A stretch of 64,000 bases of DNA from Paenibacillus ihbetae (GTDB lineage: Bacteria; Bacillota; Bacilli; Paenibacillales; Paenibacillaceae): positions 5,310,501 through 5,374,500 of the forward strand of contig NZ_CP016809.1 in NCBI RefSeq assembly GCF_002741055.1, read 5' to 3'. The notes under the pieces are model-generated. The model searched no databases, was not told where the DNA came from, and saw nothing but the letters and a program-made list of their open reading frames with translations. Position numbers and translations under genes: made by a program. Shown piece by piece: positions 24,764 through 33,283 of the stretch. Within the stretch, counting starts at the first letter, position 1. The number at the start of each line of letters is the position of its first letter.

Positions 24764-26458
24764 ATGAAATTTAGCGAGTATCACTACGAGCGGCCTGACG
24801 TCAAAGCTTTCGAACAGAAATTCAAGGATCTGCTGGATGCCTTCACATCCGCCGGGTCATATGAAGAGCAGGATCAGGCAATGAAAGGAATCAACAAGCT
24901 TCGCAGCGAGTTCGATACGCTCCAGCAGATCGCAAGCGTTCGGCATTCGATCGATACCAACGACGAATTCTACAAAGCGGAGCAGGACTTCTTCGATGAG
25001 AACGGTCCGGTCGTTCAGGAATATATTACGGATTATTATCGGGCCCTGGTCGGCTCCAAGTTCCGCAGCGAGCTGGAGAAGAAGTGGGGCCGCCAGCTGT
25101 TCCAGCTGGCCGAGCTCTCCCTGAAGACGTTCAGTCCTGAAGTAATTGAGGACCTGCAGCAGGAGAACAAGTTGACGACGGAGTATGCGAAGCTGATCGC
25201 CTCCGCCAAAATCCAGTTCGAGGGCGAGGAGCGCACGCTGTCCCAGCTGATTCCGTTCCAGCAATCGACGGATCGCGATATGCGCAAACGCGCCATGGAA
25301 GCATCGAGCGGCTTTATGGCCGAGAACGAGGAGACCTTCGACCGCATTTATGATGATCTAGTCAAGGTGAGAACGAAAATCGCGAAGAAGCTGGGCTTCA
25401 ACAATTATGTCGAGCTCGGCTATGCGCGAATGGCCCGTACCGATTACAATGCCGAGATGGTAGCGAACTTCCGGAATCAAGTGCTGGAGCATATCGTTCC
25501 GGTAGCAACGAAGCTGAAGGAGCGGCAGAAGAACCGGATCGGCGTAGACCAGCTGCTGTATTATGATGAGAACTTTGCGTTCAAAACAGGTAATGCAACG
25601 CCGAAGGGGGATCCCGAGTGGATCGTTGAGAACGGTGCGAAGATGTATGCCGAGCTGTCCCCGGAGACGAAGGAGTTCTTCACCTTCATGCAGGAGAACG
25701 GCTTGATGGACCTCGTTGCGAAGAAAGGCAAGCAAAGCGGCGGGTATTGTACCTATATCAGCGAATATGGAGCGCCATTCATCTTCTCGAACTTCAACGG
25801 AACGTCCGGGGATATTGATGTGCTTACGCATGAAGCGGGGCATGCGTTCCAGGTTTACGAGAGCCGCAGCTTCGCCGTGCCGGAGTACAGCTTCCCGACC
25901 TATGAGGCTTGCGAAATTCATTCCATGAGCATGGAGTTCTTCACATGGCCGTGGATGGATCTGTTCTTCAAGGAGGAAGTCGACAAATACCGCTTCGAAC
26001 ATTTGGCAAGCGGCTTGATCTTTATCCCGTATGGCGTGACGGTGGATGAATTCCAGCATTTCGTCTACGAGAATCCGGATGCGACGCCGGCTGAGCGGAA
26101 GCAGGCATGGCGCGAAATCGAGCGCAAATATTTGCCTCACCGCAATTACGCGGATAACGCGTATTTGGAACAAGGGGGCTTCTGGCATAAACAGGGGCAT
26201 ATTTTCAACACCCCGTTCTATTATATCGATTACACGCTGGCCCAAATCTGCGCATTCCAATTCTGGAAGAAGATGCACGAGAACCGTGAGGAAGCGTGGA
26301 AGGATTACCTGCATCTGTGCCGTCAAGGTGGCAGCAAGTCCTTCACGGAGCTGGTGAAGGTAGCGGGACTGATCTCGCCGTTTGAGGACGGCTGTGTAAC
26401 CTCGGTCATCGGCAGCATTGAGGCTTGGCTCGATAGCGTGGACGATTCAACGCTCTAA
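24764..26458 (+). CDS. M3 family oligoendopeptidase F
   Basis: A 564-residue zinc peptidase of the M3 family, the usual length for the Firmicutes PepF-like group. The zinc motif HEAGH is at 356-360 (DVLTHEAGHAFQVYESR), and the third ligand is the Glu in EACEIHSMSMEF. It degrades short peptides in the cytoplasm. The N-terminus MKFSEYHYERPDVKAFEQKF and AGGTG eight bases before ATG 24764 fix the start; the frame is open for 37 further codons upstream without a site. A hairpin follows the stop. Confidence 0.92.
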   Translation: MKFSEYHYERPDVKAFEQKFKDLLDAFTSAGSYEEQDQAMKGINKLRSEFDTLQQIASVRHSIDTNDEFYKAEQDFFDENGPVVQEYITDYYRALVGSKFRSELEKKWGRQLFQLAELSLKTFSPEVIEDLQQENKLTTEYAKLIASAKIQFEGEERTLSQLIPFQQSTDRDMRKRAMEASSGFMAENEETFDRIYDDLVKVRTKIAKKLGFNNYVELGYARMARTDYNAEMVANFRNQVLEHIVPVATKLKERQKNRIGVDQLLYYDENFAFKTGNATPKGDPEWIVENGAKMYAELSPETKEFFTFMQENGLMDLVAKKGKQSGGYCTYISEYGAPFIFSNFNGTSGDIDVLTHEAGHAFQVYESRSFAVPEYSFPTYEACEIHSMSMEFFTWPWMDLFFKEEVDKYRFEHLASGLIFIPYGVTVDEFQHFVYENPDATPAERKQAWREIERKYLPHRNYADNAYLEQGGFWHKQGHIFNTPFYYIDYTLAQICAFQFWKKMHENREEAWKDYLHLCRQGGSKSFTELVKVAGLISPFEDGCVTSVIGSIEAWLDSVDDSTL

Positions 26459-26484
26459 TAGCAATTTTCTATTAAACCTTGTAC

Positions 26485-26538
26485 ACATGCAGGAGAACAG
26501 CGGTCGGCTTCCTGGGCCTCGTTGCTTTTCCTGCATGT
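26485..26538 (+). terminator. Hairpin after the oligoendopeptidase gene
   Basis: ACATGCAGGA pairs with TCCTGCATGT over 10 bases around a 34-base, partly complementary loop. The tail is TTCTTG, so termination is plausible but not strong. Confidence 0.5.
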
Positions 26539-26599
26539 TCTTGAATAGAGGACGATTACATCGCATTGCAGATGCTGCTTATGAAGGGGGATATTATGC

Positions 26600-27475
26600 A
26601 TGATTACATATAAACCGCTGAGCGAGCTTCCGGTGAAGGAAGTCTCCGAGATATGGAATCGCTCGTTCGAAGGCTATATGGTCCAGGCATCCATGCCGTT
26701 GGACCGCTTCATTGCCCGAGCAAGCCATTTAGGACTGTGTATGGAAAGATCGCTTGCCTGTTTTGTGGACGGACACCCGGCCGGCATCGTCATGAACAGC
26801 TTCCGGGAGGAGGACGGGAAGAAGCTGGCGTGGAACGGAGGAACGGCCATTGCTCCGGAGTACCGCGGGAAAGGCATTGGCATGTCCATGATGGAGCGGA
26901 ACTCGGAGCTTTATGAGGAGCTTGGGATTCACCGTGCCTATCTCGAGGCAATCAGCACGAATGCTGCAGCCATCAAGCTGTATGAACGGGTAGGCTATAC
27001 CGTCATCGACAGACTTTTGATTATGTCCGGCGAAGGAACGTTAACCAACAACGTTCAGGAATCTTCGGATACTTATACGGTCATCTGCGGGATGGCGGGA
27101 GAATTGAGAGCGGCTCCTTTTTACCGGTCCGGCGATGTGTGGCAGAATGATCTTCCTTGCATTCAGGACGGCGAATGCGTGCTGGTCTATGCAGGCAAGG
27201 AACTGGCTGGGTATGCTTTGTTCAAGCGAGCCTTCAACCCGAGCGGAAAGCCTGCATCGATTACGTTGTTCCGTTGTGAAGCAGCCCCTGGCCATGCCGA
27301 CGCCAAGGGGGTCATTGCCTCAGCGCTGTCGGAGGTGTATCAGCCCGAGCTTACAGTGAGGCGCTCCGCCTTCAATATCCGGGCATCCCAGGACGAGTTG
27401 GTGCAGGCGCTCGAGCAGCTGGGACTTGCCACTTCCATGGAACAGGTGCTGATGGTCCGCCATTACGGGAACTGA
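26600..27475 (+). CDS. Tandem GNAT-domain N-acetyltransferase
   Basis: A 291-residue protein. The N-terminal half is a clear GNAT domain (GGTAIAPEYRGKGIGMSMMERN for acetyl-CoA binding, AISTNAAAIKLYERVGY near its end). The C-terminal half (from about residue 160) looks like a degenerate second GNAT domain. Substrate unknown. GGGGGAT lies about eight bases before the ATG. The Nudix gene follows 70 bases on. Confidence 0.8.
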   Translation: MITYKPLSELPVKEVSEIWNRSFEGYMVQASMPLDRFIARASHLGLCMERSLACFVDGHPAGIVMNSFREEDGKKLAWNGGTAIAPEYRGKGIGMSMMERNSELYEELGIHRAYLEAISTNAAAIKLYERVGYTVIDRLLIMSGEGTLTNNVQESSDTYTVICGMAGELRAAPFYRSGDVWQNDLPCIQDGECVLVYAGKELAGYALFKRAFNPSGKPASITLFRCEAAPGHADAKGVIASALSEVYQPELTVRRSAFNIRASQDELVQALEQLGLATSMEQVLMVRHYGN

Positions 27476-27545
27476 CTTGGGCGTTGCGTTCGCCCCGCAT
27501 GGTTTTGAAAGGTAATCCCATAGATCGCAGGAGGTTGGATAGCAA

Positions 27546-28097
27546 ATGAAAAGGGACATCGATTGGGACCAGTACCCTGCACTATCGAACGACATTCATT
27601 GGGGCGTTGTAAAGGCGCGGTATGTGTGCGACGACGAGCTCGATGAAGGCTTGGTCAGCAATGTGACCATCCTCCCCTTTGCGGGGGATCGGTGCGTCAT
27701 CTTTCAGGTTGCGGACGGAAGCTGGGAGCTTCCTGGAGGGACGCTGGAGCCGGGAGAAGGATATATGGATGCCTTGCGCAGGGAAGTGAGGGAGGAGCTG
27801 GGCGCAGAGCTGGAATCCTTCCGGCTGATCGGACAGTTTCACTGCGAATCGAGCGCTCTCGGCCCGTTTCGGCCCCATATTCCGCACCCCCGTTTTGTTC
27901 GAGCGGTCGGTTATGGGGATGTGAGGCTCGCATTCGAGCCGCTTAACCCGGAGGGAGCCGAGCAGGTTATCGCTGTCGAGACCGTGGAGCTGGATGAAGC
28001 GGTCCGAAGGTTCGTTCAGAACGGAAGGGACGATATCGCCGACCTATACCGACTTGCTTATGCATGCAGGAAGCGGGACAGGGAAGAAGCTGACTGA
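27546..28097 (+). CDS. Nudix hydrolase
   Basis: A 183-residue Nudix protein with an N-terminal arm of about 40 residues (MKRDIDWDQYPALSNDIHWG) and a complete box GGTLEPGEGYMDALRREVREELGAE. The extended C-terminal helix is rich in charged residues. It precedes the broken phosphotransferase gene by 56 bases. The substrate is unknown. Confidence 0.82.
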   Translation: MKRDIDWDQYPALSNDIHWGVVKARYVCDDELDEGLVSNVTILPFAGDRCVIFQVADGSWELPGGTLEPGEGYMDALRREVREELGAELESFRLIGQFHCESSALGPFRPHIPHPRFVRAVGYGDVRLAFEPLNPEGAEQVIAVETVELDEAVRRFVQNGRDDIADLYRLAYACRKRDREEAD

Positions 28098-28153
28098 AGG
28101 ATATTTTATGATTAACCATACATTTAATTACGTCGTACCCTAGGAGAGTAGAT

Positions 28154-29087
28154 ATGAGAATGGAAGAGCAGCTGGTTCGTCTAATGACGGAATGTTTCGG
28201 CGGGATTCCTGTCTCTATAACGCCAATGTCGTTCGGTCATACCAATCAGGTGTTCTCCGTAGCCTTCGCTCACCGGGAGTTGATTGTCCGGACGAATACG
28301 GAGCCTGAGGTACTCGCGTATACGGGGAAAAACTTGAACATTCTCGCCGAGCTCGGCTTGCCGGTGCCGGCCGTTATTGCGGTTGATCTTACCAAGAAGC
28401 AGGTTCCGTGGGCTTACATGATCCTCGAGAAAATCCCTGGGAAGGATTTGCGCTATGAGCTTGCTGCTATGAGCAGAGAGCAGATGCGCGTGTTGGCAGG
28501 ACAAATCATCTCGTTTCAACACCAAGCAGCCAAGCTCCCCGAAGGGAAAGGTTACGGATGGGTGCCCATCGGCCGTCCGGGACCGTATGCCTCGTGGTAC
28601 GAAATCATTGAGCGGGACTACGACCGTCATCTTCCTCATATCCTGGATGACATCGATCAGGAGCTTATTGGCAGGCTGGCTTCCATCAAGGAGCATTATG
28701 AGCCTTACTTTAAGAGAGTCCGGCCGGTCTGTTTTCTGGATGATGTGACGATCAAGAATGTTATCGTGCGGGATGGGGAACTGCAGGGGGTCGTGGACTT
28801 CGATTTGGGTCTGTTACGGGGATCCGCTGTATTTGATCGGCCTTACCCAGACAGCCGTTGTTTCCGATATAGGTCCTGCCGGCATGCCTTATATCGAGGA
28901 GTTGTGCACCCAATGGGGCGCCGATGCGGACCAGCGGGCCGTCATCGATTTCTATTCGATGGTCCACGCGCTGCAATTTATCGGCTTTCACAAGAAGACC
29001 GGCAGCGATCCGGAGCGCAGCCGCCTTCGTTCCTTCCTGATCGATAAAATAGTCAGTATGCCAATAAAACCGCATGAGCCCAAATAG
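28154..29087 (+). pseudogene. APH-like phosphotransferase, frameshifted
   Basis: Residues 1-217 follow the aminoglycoside phosphotransferase/choline kinase fold: the nucleotide strand FGHTNQVFSVAF, the hinge YMILEKIPGKDL, a catalytic-loop equivalent CFLDDVTIKNVIV and the metal site GVVDFDLG. The following part, YGDPLYLIGLTQTAVVSDI and the C-terminal helices, lies in another frame up to 29087. One indel near 28806 is needed. The sequence around it (GTTACGGGGATCC) includes a G run, so an assembly error cannot be excluded. Confidence 0.72.
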
Positions 29088-29099
29088 GTTCATGCGGTT
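29068..29099 (+). terminator. Hairpin over the end of the APH-like gene
   Basis: AACCGCATGA pairs with TCATGCGGTT over 10 bases with a 12-base loop. The stem includes the last codons and the TAG of the gene. There is no T tract beyond CTCT. Confidence 0.45.
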
Positions 29100-29223
29100 C
29101 TCTGCGTTACCTCTCAGGTTAAGGCTCATGCAGTTTTTCTGCTATTCTTCTCCCGGGTTAAGGTGCACGGCTCCTGAAGGTCAACTGGACGAGAAGGCTT
29201 CCGCCGCACTGTCCGAGGAAAGA

Positions 29224-29436
29224 CTATGAGGCGGTAAATCCGACCGGGGCTTTGTCTCTTTCCTTCGTATCGACCGCTACGTATCGAATCGCGGACAACG
29301 GAATGTACAGCATTTCATACTCATCCTTGTATTTAATGAAGGTGTCCTCTATTTCCTCAAGCGTACCTCCGCTAACGCAGCCTCCGTCAATAAAATGGAC
29401 GGCCGCCTGTTGTTTCAGCAAATGCTTCAGCATCAT
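29224..29436 (-). CDS. Small Sm-like-fold protein
   Basis: A protein of about 70 residues beginning MMLKHLLKQQAAVHFIDGG. The pattern of a short helix, then strands with HFIDGGCVSGGTLEEI and a closing LYIPLSAIRYVAV resembles Sm/LSM-type small barrels, although no signature is decisive. AAAGGAG lies 11 bases upstream of the first of two ATGs; the frame extends 26 codons further up. It follows the ClpP gene by about 90 bases on the same strand and may share its transcript. Confidence 0.55.
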   Translation of the reverse strand: MMLKHLLKQQAAVHFIDGGCVSGGTLEEIEDTFIKYKDEYEMLYIPLSAIRYVAVDTKERDKAPVGFTAS

Positions 29437-29523
29437 CGTGAGCTTCACTCCTTTAATTAATGGTGTCATGGACTCATGAGCAATGGACCGGGGCATTTTG
29501 TTCACTGATCGCACCGTGTTTCA

Positions 29524-30105
29524 TTACAGCTTGGTTACGATCTCATCAATGATCCCGTATTCCAGCGCTTCCTCTGCGGTCATGAAATAATCGCGGTCCA
29601 TATCCCGTTCCACCCGTTCGGCTGGCTGCCCCGTGCGCTCGGCCGTAATTTGAACCAGCTTCTCGCGGGTCTTTAAAATCCGTTTCGCGGTAATGGCAAT
29701 ATCGCTGGCCTGACCTTGGACGCCCCCAAGCGGCTGATGGATCATAATCTCGCTGTTCGGAAGAGCCAGACGTTTGCCTTTCGCGCCGGCAAGCAGGAGA
29801 ATCGCTCCGTATGAAGCGGCAAAGCCCGTGCAGATGGTGCTGACTTGTGGTTTGATGATCTGCATGGTATCGTAAATTCCAAAGCCTGCGGATACGGAAC
29901 CTCCCGGACTGTTGATGTACATATGAATGTCTCGATCCGGATCCTCCGCCGCCAGGAACAGCAGCTGGGCAATAACACTGTTCGCCACGGCGTCGTCAAT
30001 CGCCGCTCCAACGAATATAATACGGTCCTTCAGCAGTCTGGAATAAATATCGTAAGACCGCTCGCCCCGACTTGTCTGTTCAACCACATATGGTATTACG
30101 CTCAT
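29524..30105 (-). CDS. clpP: ClpP-family serine protease
   Basis: A 193-residue ClpP subunit, full length. The catalytic triad is Ser98 (GFAASYGA), His123 (IMIHQPLGG) and Asp172 (DRDYF). The barrel partner is a Clp ATPase encoded elsewhere. The nucleophile context is FAASYG rather than the near-universal MAASMG of the housekeeping enzyme, so this is probably a second, paralogous ClpP. The ATG has GGAGGG seven bases upstream; the longer frame adds seven residues without a site. It is divergent from a sigma factor gene. Confidence 0.9.
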   Translation of the reverse strand: MSVIPYVVEQTSRGERSYDIYSRLLKDRIIFVGAAIDDAVANSVIAQLLFLAAEDPDRDIHMYINSPGGSVSAGFGIYDTMQIIKPQVSTICTGFAASYGAILLLAGAKGKRLALPNSEIMIHQPLGGVQGQASDIAITAKRILKTREKLVQITAERTGQPAERVERDMDRDYFMTAEEALEYGIIDEIVTKL

Positions 30106-30145
30106 GTCTTTTCCCTCCGTATTCATTCAAGTTTCGTGATTCAGC

Positions 30146-30239
30146 AAGTAAACGATCCAGCCCGCGAAAAAGGTACGAAAGCAGCAGAAAAAAACTTTCG
30201 ATATCGGAGTAACGATATGCAGCTTTCGTTCGTTTACTT
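30146..30239. repeat. Inverted repeat between clpP and the sigma gene
   Basis: AAGTAAACGA (30146-30155) and its exact complement TCGTTTACTT (30230-30239) are 74 bases apart. Between them lies a smaller dyad, ATATCG and CGATAT, around 30201-30218. It may be a shared control element for the two divergent genes, since the arms lie in both 5' leaders. Confidence 0.45.
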
Positions 30240-30284
30240 ATAAGATAACCTGACGATAATCATATACAAAGGAGTTGGCCGCCG

Positions 30285-31022
30285 ATGACCATCTATCGAC
30301 CGGGTGGCATAGAATCAGATACGGGTTACAGCCTCCCGGAGCTGAATGCAACGTTGCACCGGTACTGTCTGTCGCTTACAAGATCTGATTGGGATTCGGA
30401 TGATCTCATGCAGGATACCTGGATTAAGGTGTTGGAAAATATGAAGGACCGAACCCATATGAACCCCGAGGCGCTGCTGCTGCGGATCGCAAAGAATACC
30501 TGGATTGACCGGGTGCGCAGGGAGGGTGTTTACCGCCGAATTTTGGAGGATAGACTCGATCAGATTCTTCCGAAAGTGTCCGATGCCCGGGATGAGAACG
30601 CGATCCATTTGGAAGTGACGTTCCATTTGTTGTTCAAGCATCTGTCGCCGCTGCAGCGGACGGTGCTGCTGCTTCGGGATGTGTATGAGTACAACAGCGC
30701 GGAAACGGCTGAAATACTGGGGACGACGGAAGGCGCCGTGAAGGCTGCCCTTCATCGGGCTCATAAGGTTCTCCGCGACTTGGATCCCGAAGAAGAGATG
30801 CTTCTGGACACGCCTGAGAATGAAGAGATGGCCGTAAACCTGCAAGCCTTGGCGATAGCCTACCAAACAGGCGATGTTGAGACAGCCGTCAGGCTCATCC
30901 AGTGGAACAGCAGCGAAGTCAGCGCCATCGGCGTTGCACCGCTGCAGGCTCAATCCTCATTTGCCAATACGCTGATGCCATACAGCATGAGCTATCAGCC
31001 GCAAGCGCTGATGGCGGCATAA
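30285..31022 (+). CDS. Sigma-70 family RNA polymerase sigma factor (ECF-like)
   Basis: A 245-residue sigma factor. Region 2 is at about 20-85 (DSDDLMQDTWIKVLENM, then IAKNTWIDRVRR), and region 4 at about 115-170 (LSPLQRTVLLLRDVYEYNSAETAEILGTTEGAVKAALHRA). There is no region 3, as in ECF factors. An unusual tail of about 70 residues follows and ends in a Gln/Ser/Tyr-rich stretch; such extensions can carry self-control in place of an anti-sigma gene, and none is seen nearby. AAAGGAG lies upstream. Confidence 0.85.
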   Translation: MTIYRPGGIESDTGYSLPELNATLHRYCLSLTRSDWDSDDLMQDTWIKVLENMKDRTHMNPEALLLRIAKNTWIDRVRREGVYRRILEDRLDQILPKVSDARDENAIHLEVTFHLLFKHLSPLQRTVLLLRDVYEYNSAETAEILGTTEGAVKAALHRAHKVLRDLDPEEEMLLDTPENEEMAVNLQALAIAYQTGDVETAVRLIQWNSSEVSAIGVAPLQAQSSFANTLMPYSMSYQPQALMAA

Positions 31023-31057
31023 GTTTAGACTGCATGCTGTCTCAGGCGCAGACGATG

Positions 31058-31086
31058 AAAACCAGAGCGGGGCTCTGGTTTTTTTG
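31058..31086 (+). terminator. Rho-independent terminator
   Basis: AAACCAGAGC pairs with GCTCTGGTTT, with a four-base spacing in the loop and a run of T. It closes the sigma factor gene. Confidence 0.85.
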
Positions 31087-31199
31087 CGTTCAATCCATTA
31101 TGAGAAAAATTTCATTAAATCAAACTTGTAATTTATTGGCGGAGACCCAGGCGTTATACTAGATGATATCGAATCATCTAAGAGAAAGGGAGGATGCCC

Positions 31200-31697
31200 G
31201 TGCATCAAGAAGTGAGTCTTTACACCATGTGCATGGTACAGGACGGTACCAAGGTGCTGCTATTAAACCGGCCGGATTCGAAGGGATTTCCCGGGTATAT
31301 CGCCCCTGGAGGCAAAGTTGATTTTCCGGAAAGCATCGTGAACGGGGCGATGCGCGAAGTGCGCGAAGAGACCGGCCTTATCGTGAAAGATATTGTATAT
31401 AAAGGGCTGGAGGAATCCTGCGAGCCGAACTCGGGGCATCGATACATGGTATTTAACTACTTGGCGACCTCCTTTGAAGGTGAACTGCTGGAGCAGCCCC
31501 CCGAAGGTGAACTCGTCTGGGTTGAGATCGAGGACGCGCTGAAGCTGCCGATGCAGGATTGGTTTAAGCGCAGATTCCCGCTGTTCTTTCAGGACGGAAC
31601 GTTCGAGTTGAGCGAGGTATGGGATGAGAAGAACGATAGAGTAGTAGAAGAGACGTCTCGCTATTATCCAGCTAGACTTCCACTAGAGGCTGGTTAG
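31200..31697 (+). CDS. Nudix hydrolase (8-oxo-dGTPase-like)
   Basis: A 165-residue Nudix protein resembling bacterial 8-oxo-dGTP diphosphatases: LYTMCMVQDGTKVLLLNRP, the box GGKVDFPESIVNGAMREVREETGL, and a WFKRRFPLFF segment near residue 130. It may cleanse oxidised nucleotides. GGGAGG stands six bases before GTG 31200, whereas the in-frame ATG 31194 touches the same site directly; GTG is preferred. Confidence 0.8.
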   Translation: MHQEVSLYTMCMVQDGTKVLLLNRPDSKGFPGYIAPGGKVDFPESIVNGAMREVREETGLIVKDIVYKGLEESCEPNSGHRYMVFNYLATSFEGELLEQPPEGELVWVEIEDALKLPMQDWFKRRFPLFFQDGTFELSEVWDEKNDRVVEETSRYYPARLPLEAG

Positions 31698-31813
31698 TCC
31701 GGATCATGACAAGGGGTTGGATCGATGAAAGCGAAGGCGGCTTCCGAAAATTGCATGCGCCTCTGGAAGTGTAGAGCATCCTTGACCATCATTAGCGGAC
31801 AGGAGGAATCGGG

Positions 31814-32236
31814 ATGAACATCAGTCCGATTAATCATTTGTGCTTTTCGGTTTCAGATCTCGAGCAATCGATCGATTTTTATCGGGAAGTGTTTGGAGCC
31901 AGGCTGTTGGTAAAGGGAAGGAAGCTCGCTTATTTTGATCTGAACGGTCTTTGGATCGCCCTGAACCAGGAAGAGACGGACCGAAGCCGAATTCACCGGA
32001 CATATACGCATATTGCCTTTACGATCGAGGATTGCGAATATGAACCGGCGCTGGCCAGGTTGGAAGCGCTGGGTGCTGAGATGGTCCCGGGACGCTCAAG
32101 AGATGAGCGGGACAAGAAGTCGATTTATTTTCTGGATCCCGATGGCCACATGTTCGAATTTCATACGGGTTCCTTGCAGGATCGAATAGAATATTACCGG
32201 TCCGACAAGTCCCATATGACCTTTTATGAAGAGTGA
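31814..32236 (+). CDS. fosB: FosB fosfomycin/bacillithiol transferase
   Basis: A 140-residue VOC-fold metallothiol transferase. The metal ligands are His8 (INHLCFSV), His66 (YTHIAFTI) and Glu115 (MFEFHTG); the block [20 protein letters not shown] is typical of FosB. It adds bacillithiol or cysteine to fosfomycin, opening the epoxide. The length is as expected for FosB. The gene stands alone, with the ribosome site AGGAGG shortly before the ATG. Confidence 0.92.
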   Translation: MNISPINHLCFSVSDLEQSIDFYREVFGARLLVKGRKLAYFDLNGLWIALNQEETDRSRIHRTYTHIAFTIEDCEYEPALARLEALGAEMVPGRSRDERDKKSIYFLDPDGHMFEFHTGSLQDRIEYYRSDKSHMTFYEE

Positions 32237-32275
32237 AGGAGTTCAGGGGTACGATCAAGAAGGAGGCGAGAGAGG

Positions 32276-33151
32276 ATGATAATATTCGTTGCCGGAGCAA
32301 CAGGCGTCATTGGACGGCTGCTTCTGCCGCAGCTCCTGCGTGCAGGACATGAAGTAACCGGAATGACACAAAGCAGGGAGCGCAGCTTTATGATCGAACG
32401 GTTGGGTGCTCGGGCGGTGGTAGCCGACGCTTTGGACCGGGAGCACGTGATGGAAGCCGTGGCAAGCGTGAAGCCAGATGCCATCATTCACCAGCTTACA
32501 TCGCTGAGCCAATGGAATCTTGAGGACAATGCGAGAATCCGGAGGGAAGGCACGCGGCATTTGGTGGATGCTGCCTTGGCCGCAGGAGTGCCGCTTATGA
32601 TCGCCCAGAGCATATCCTGGGCTTATGAGCCAGGAGATTCCCCTGCATCGGAATCGGTACCTCTTGATCTTGGTGCCGAGGATCCGAGAGGCATGACGGT
32701 TGACGGCGTGAGCGCCTTGGAGCAGGCGGTTGCCGAGATGCCGCGGCACATCATCCTTCGCTACGGCATGCTGTATGGGCCTGGTACCTGGTACGATCGC
32801 GGCGGGATCATGGCAGAGCGGATCTTGCGTCAGGAAGTTTCCGCCACGGAAGCGGTGACGTCGTTCCTTCATGTGGAAGACGCAGCGAATGCCGCAGCTC
32901 TTGCCCTAGATTGGCCGACAGGCATCTATAACATTGTGGATGACGAGCCGGCCAAAGGTACGGACTGGCTGCCTGCCTATGCTGACGCGCTTGGAGCCCC
33001 GAGGCCGGAGCTTCGGGAAGGGAAAGCTCCTTGGGAGCGGGGGGCGTCCAATGCGAAGGCCCGCGGTCAGCTGGGCTGGGTTCCCCGTTACCCGACCTGG
33101 CGGGAGGGATTCATGCTGAGCTTAGGTAGATCAAACGATATCGATGGATGA
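32276..33151 (+). CDS. NAD-dependent epimerase/dehydratase family protein
   Basis: A 291-residue extended short-chain dehydrogenase: GATGVIGRLLLPQLL is the dinucleotide-binding loop, DALDREHV the first acidic turn, and FLHVEDAANAAALAL the family's substrate-domain motif. The canonical Tyr-x-x-x-Lys is not clear, so it may be an atypical member binding NAD(P) without classical epimerase chemistry. It lies 40 bases after FosB with an independent ribosome site. Confidence 0.8.
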   Translation: MIIFVAGATGVIGRLLLPQLLRAGHEVTGMTQSRERSFMIERLGARAVVADALDREHVMEAVASVKPDAIIHQLTSLSQWNLEDNARIRREGTRHLVDAALAAGVPLMIAQSISWAYEPGDSPASESVPLDLGAEDPRGMTVDGVSALEQAVAEMPRHIILRYGMLYGPGTWYDRGGIMAERILRQEVSATEAVTSFLHVEDAANAAALALDWPTGIYNIVDDEPAKGTDWLPAYADALGAPRPELREGKAPWERGASNAKARGQLGWVPRYPTWREGFMLSLGRSNDIDG

Positions 33152-33283
33152 ATAGGCAGAAACCATATCCTACTTTATGCCCAATTTATCCTCCGAAGGT
33201 AACGATAGACGCCCGGGCTGTCGATATAACAGATAGACCGGAAAAAAAGCCTTGCCCAGGCTAGGTACAAAGGAGAGAAATAA

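Noticed and set aside
25358..26326. A 322-codon minus-strand frame opposite the oligoendopeptidase
   Set aside because: It is entirely antisense to the M3 peptidase with its HEAGH motif; its translation is rich in unlikely repeats of Leu, Arg and His and has no family features.
28154..29047. Intact 297-residue phosphotransferase
   Set aside because: The last 75 codons in this frame are Arg/Pro-rich and unlike the family, while the expected C-terminal part is in another frame.
33152..33283. Cyclic-di-GMP or other riboswitch before the Ig-like protein gene
   Set aside because: Only a small AGCCT/AGGCT hairpin is visible and none of the conserved riboswitch elements are recognisable.
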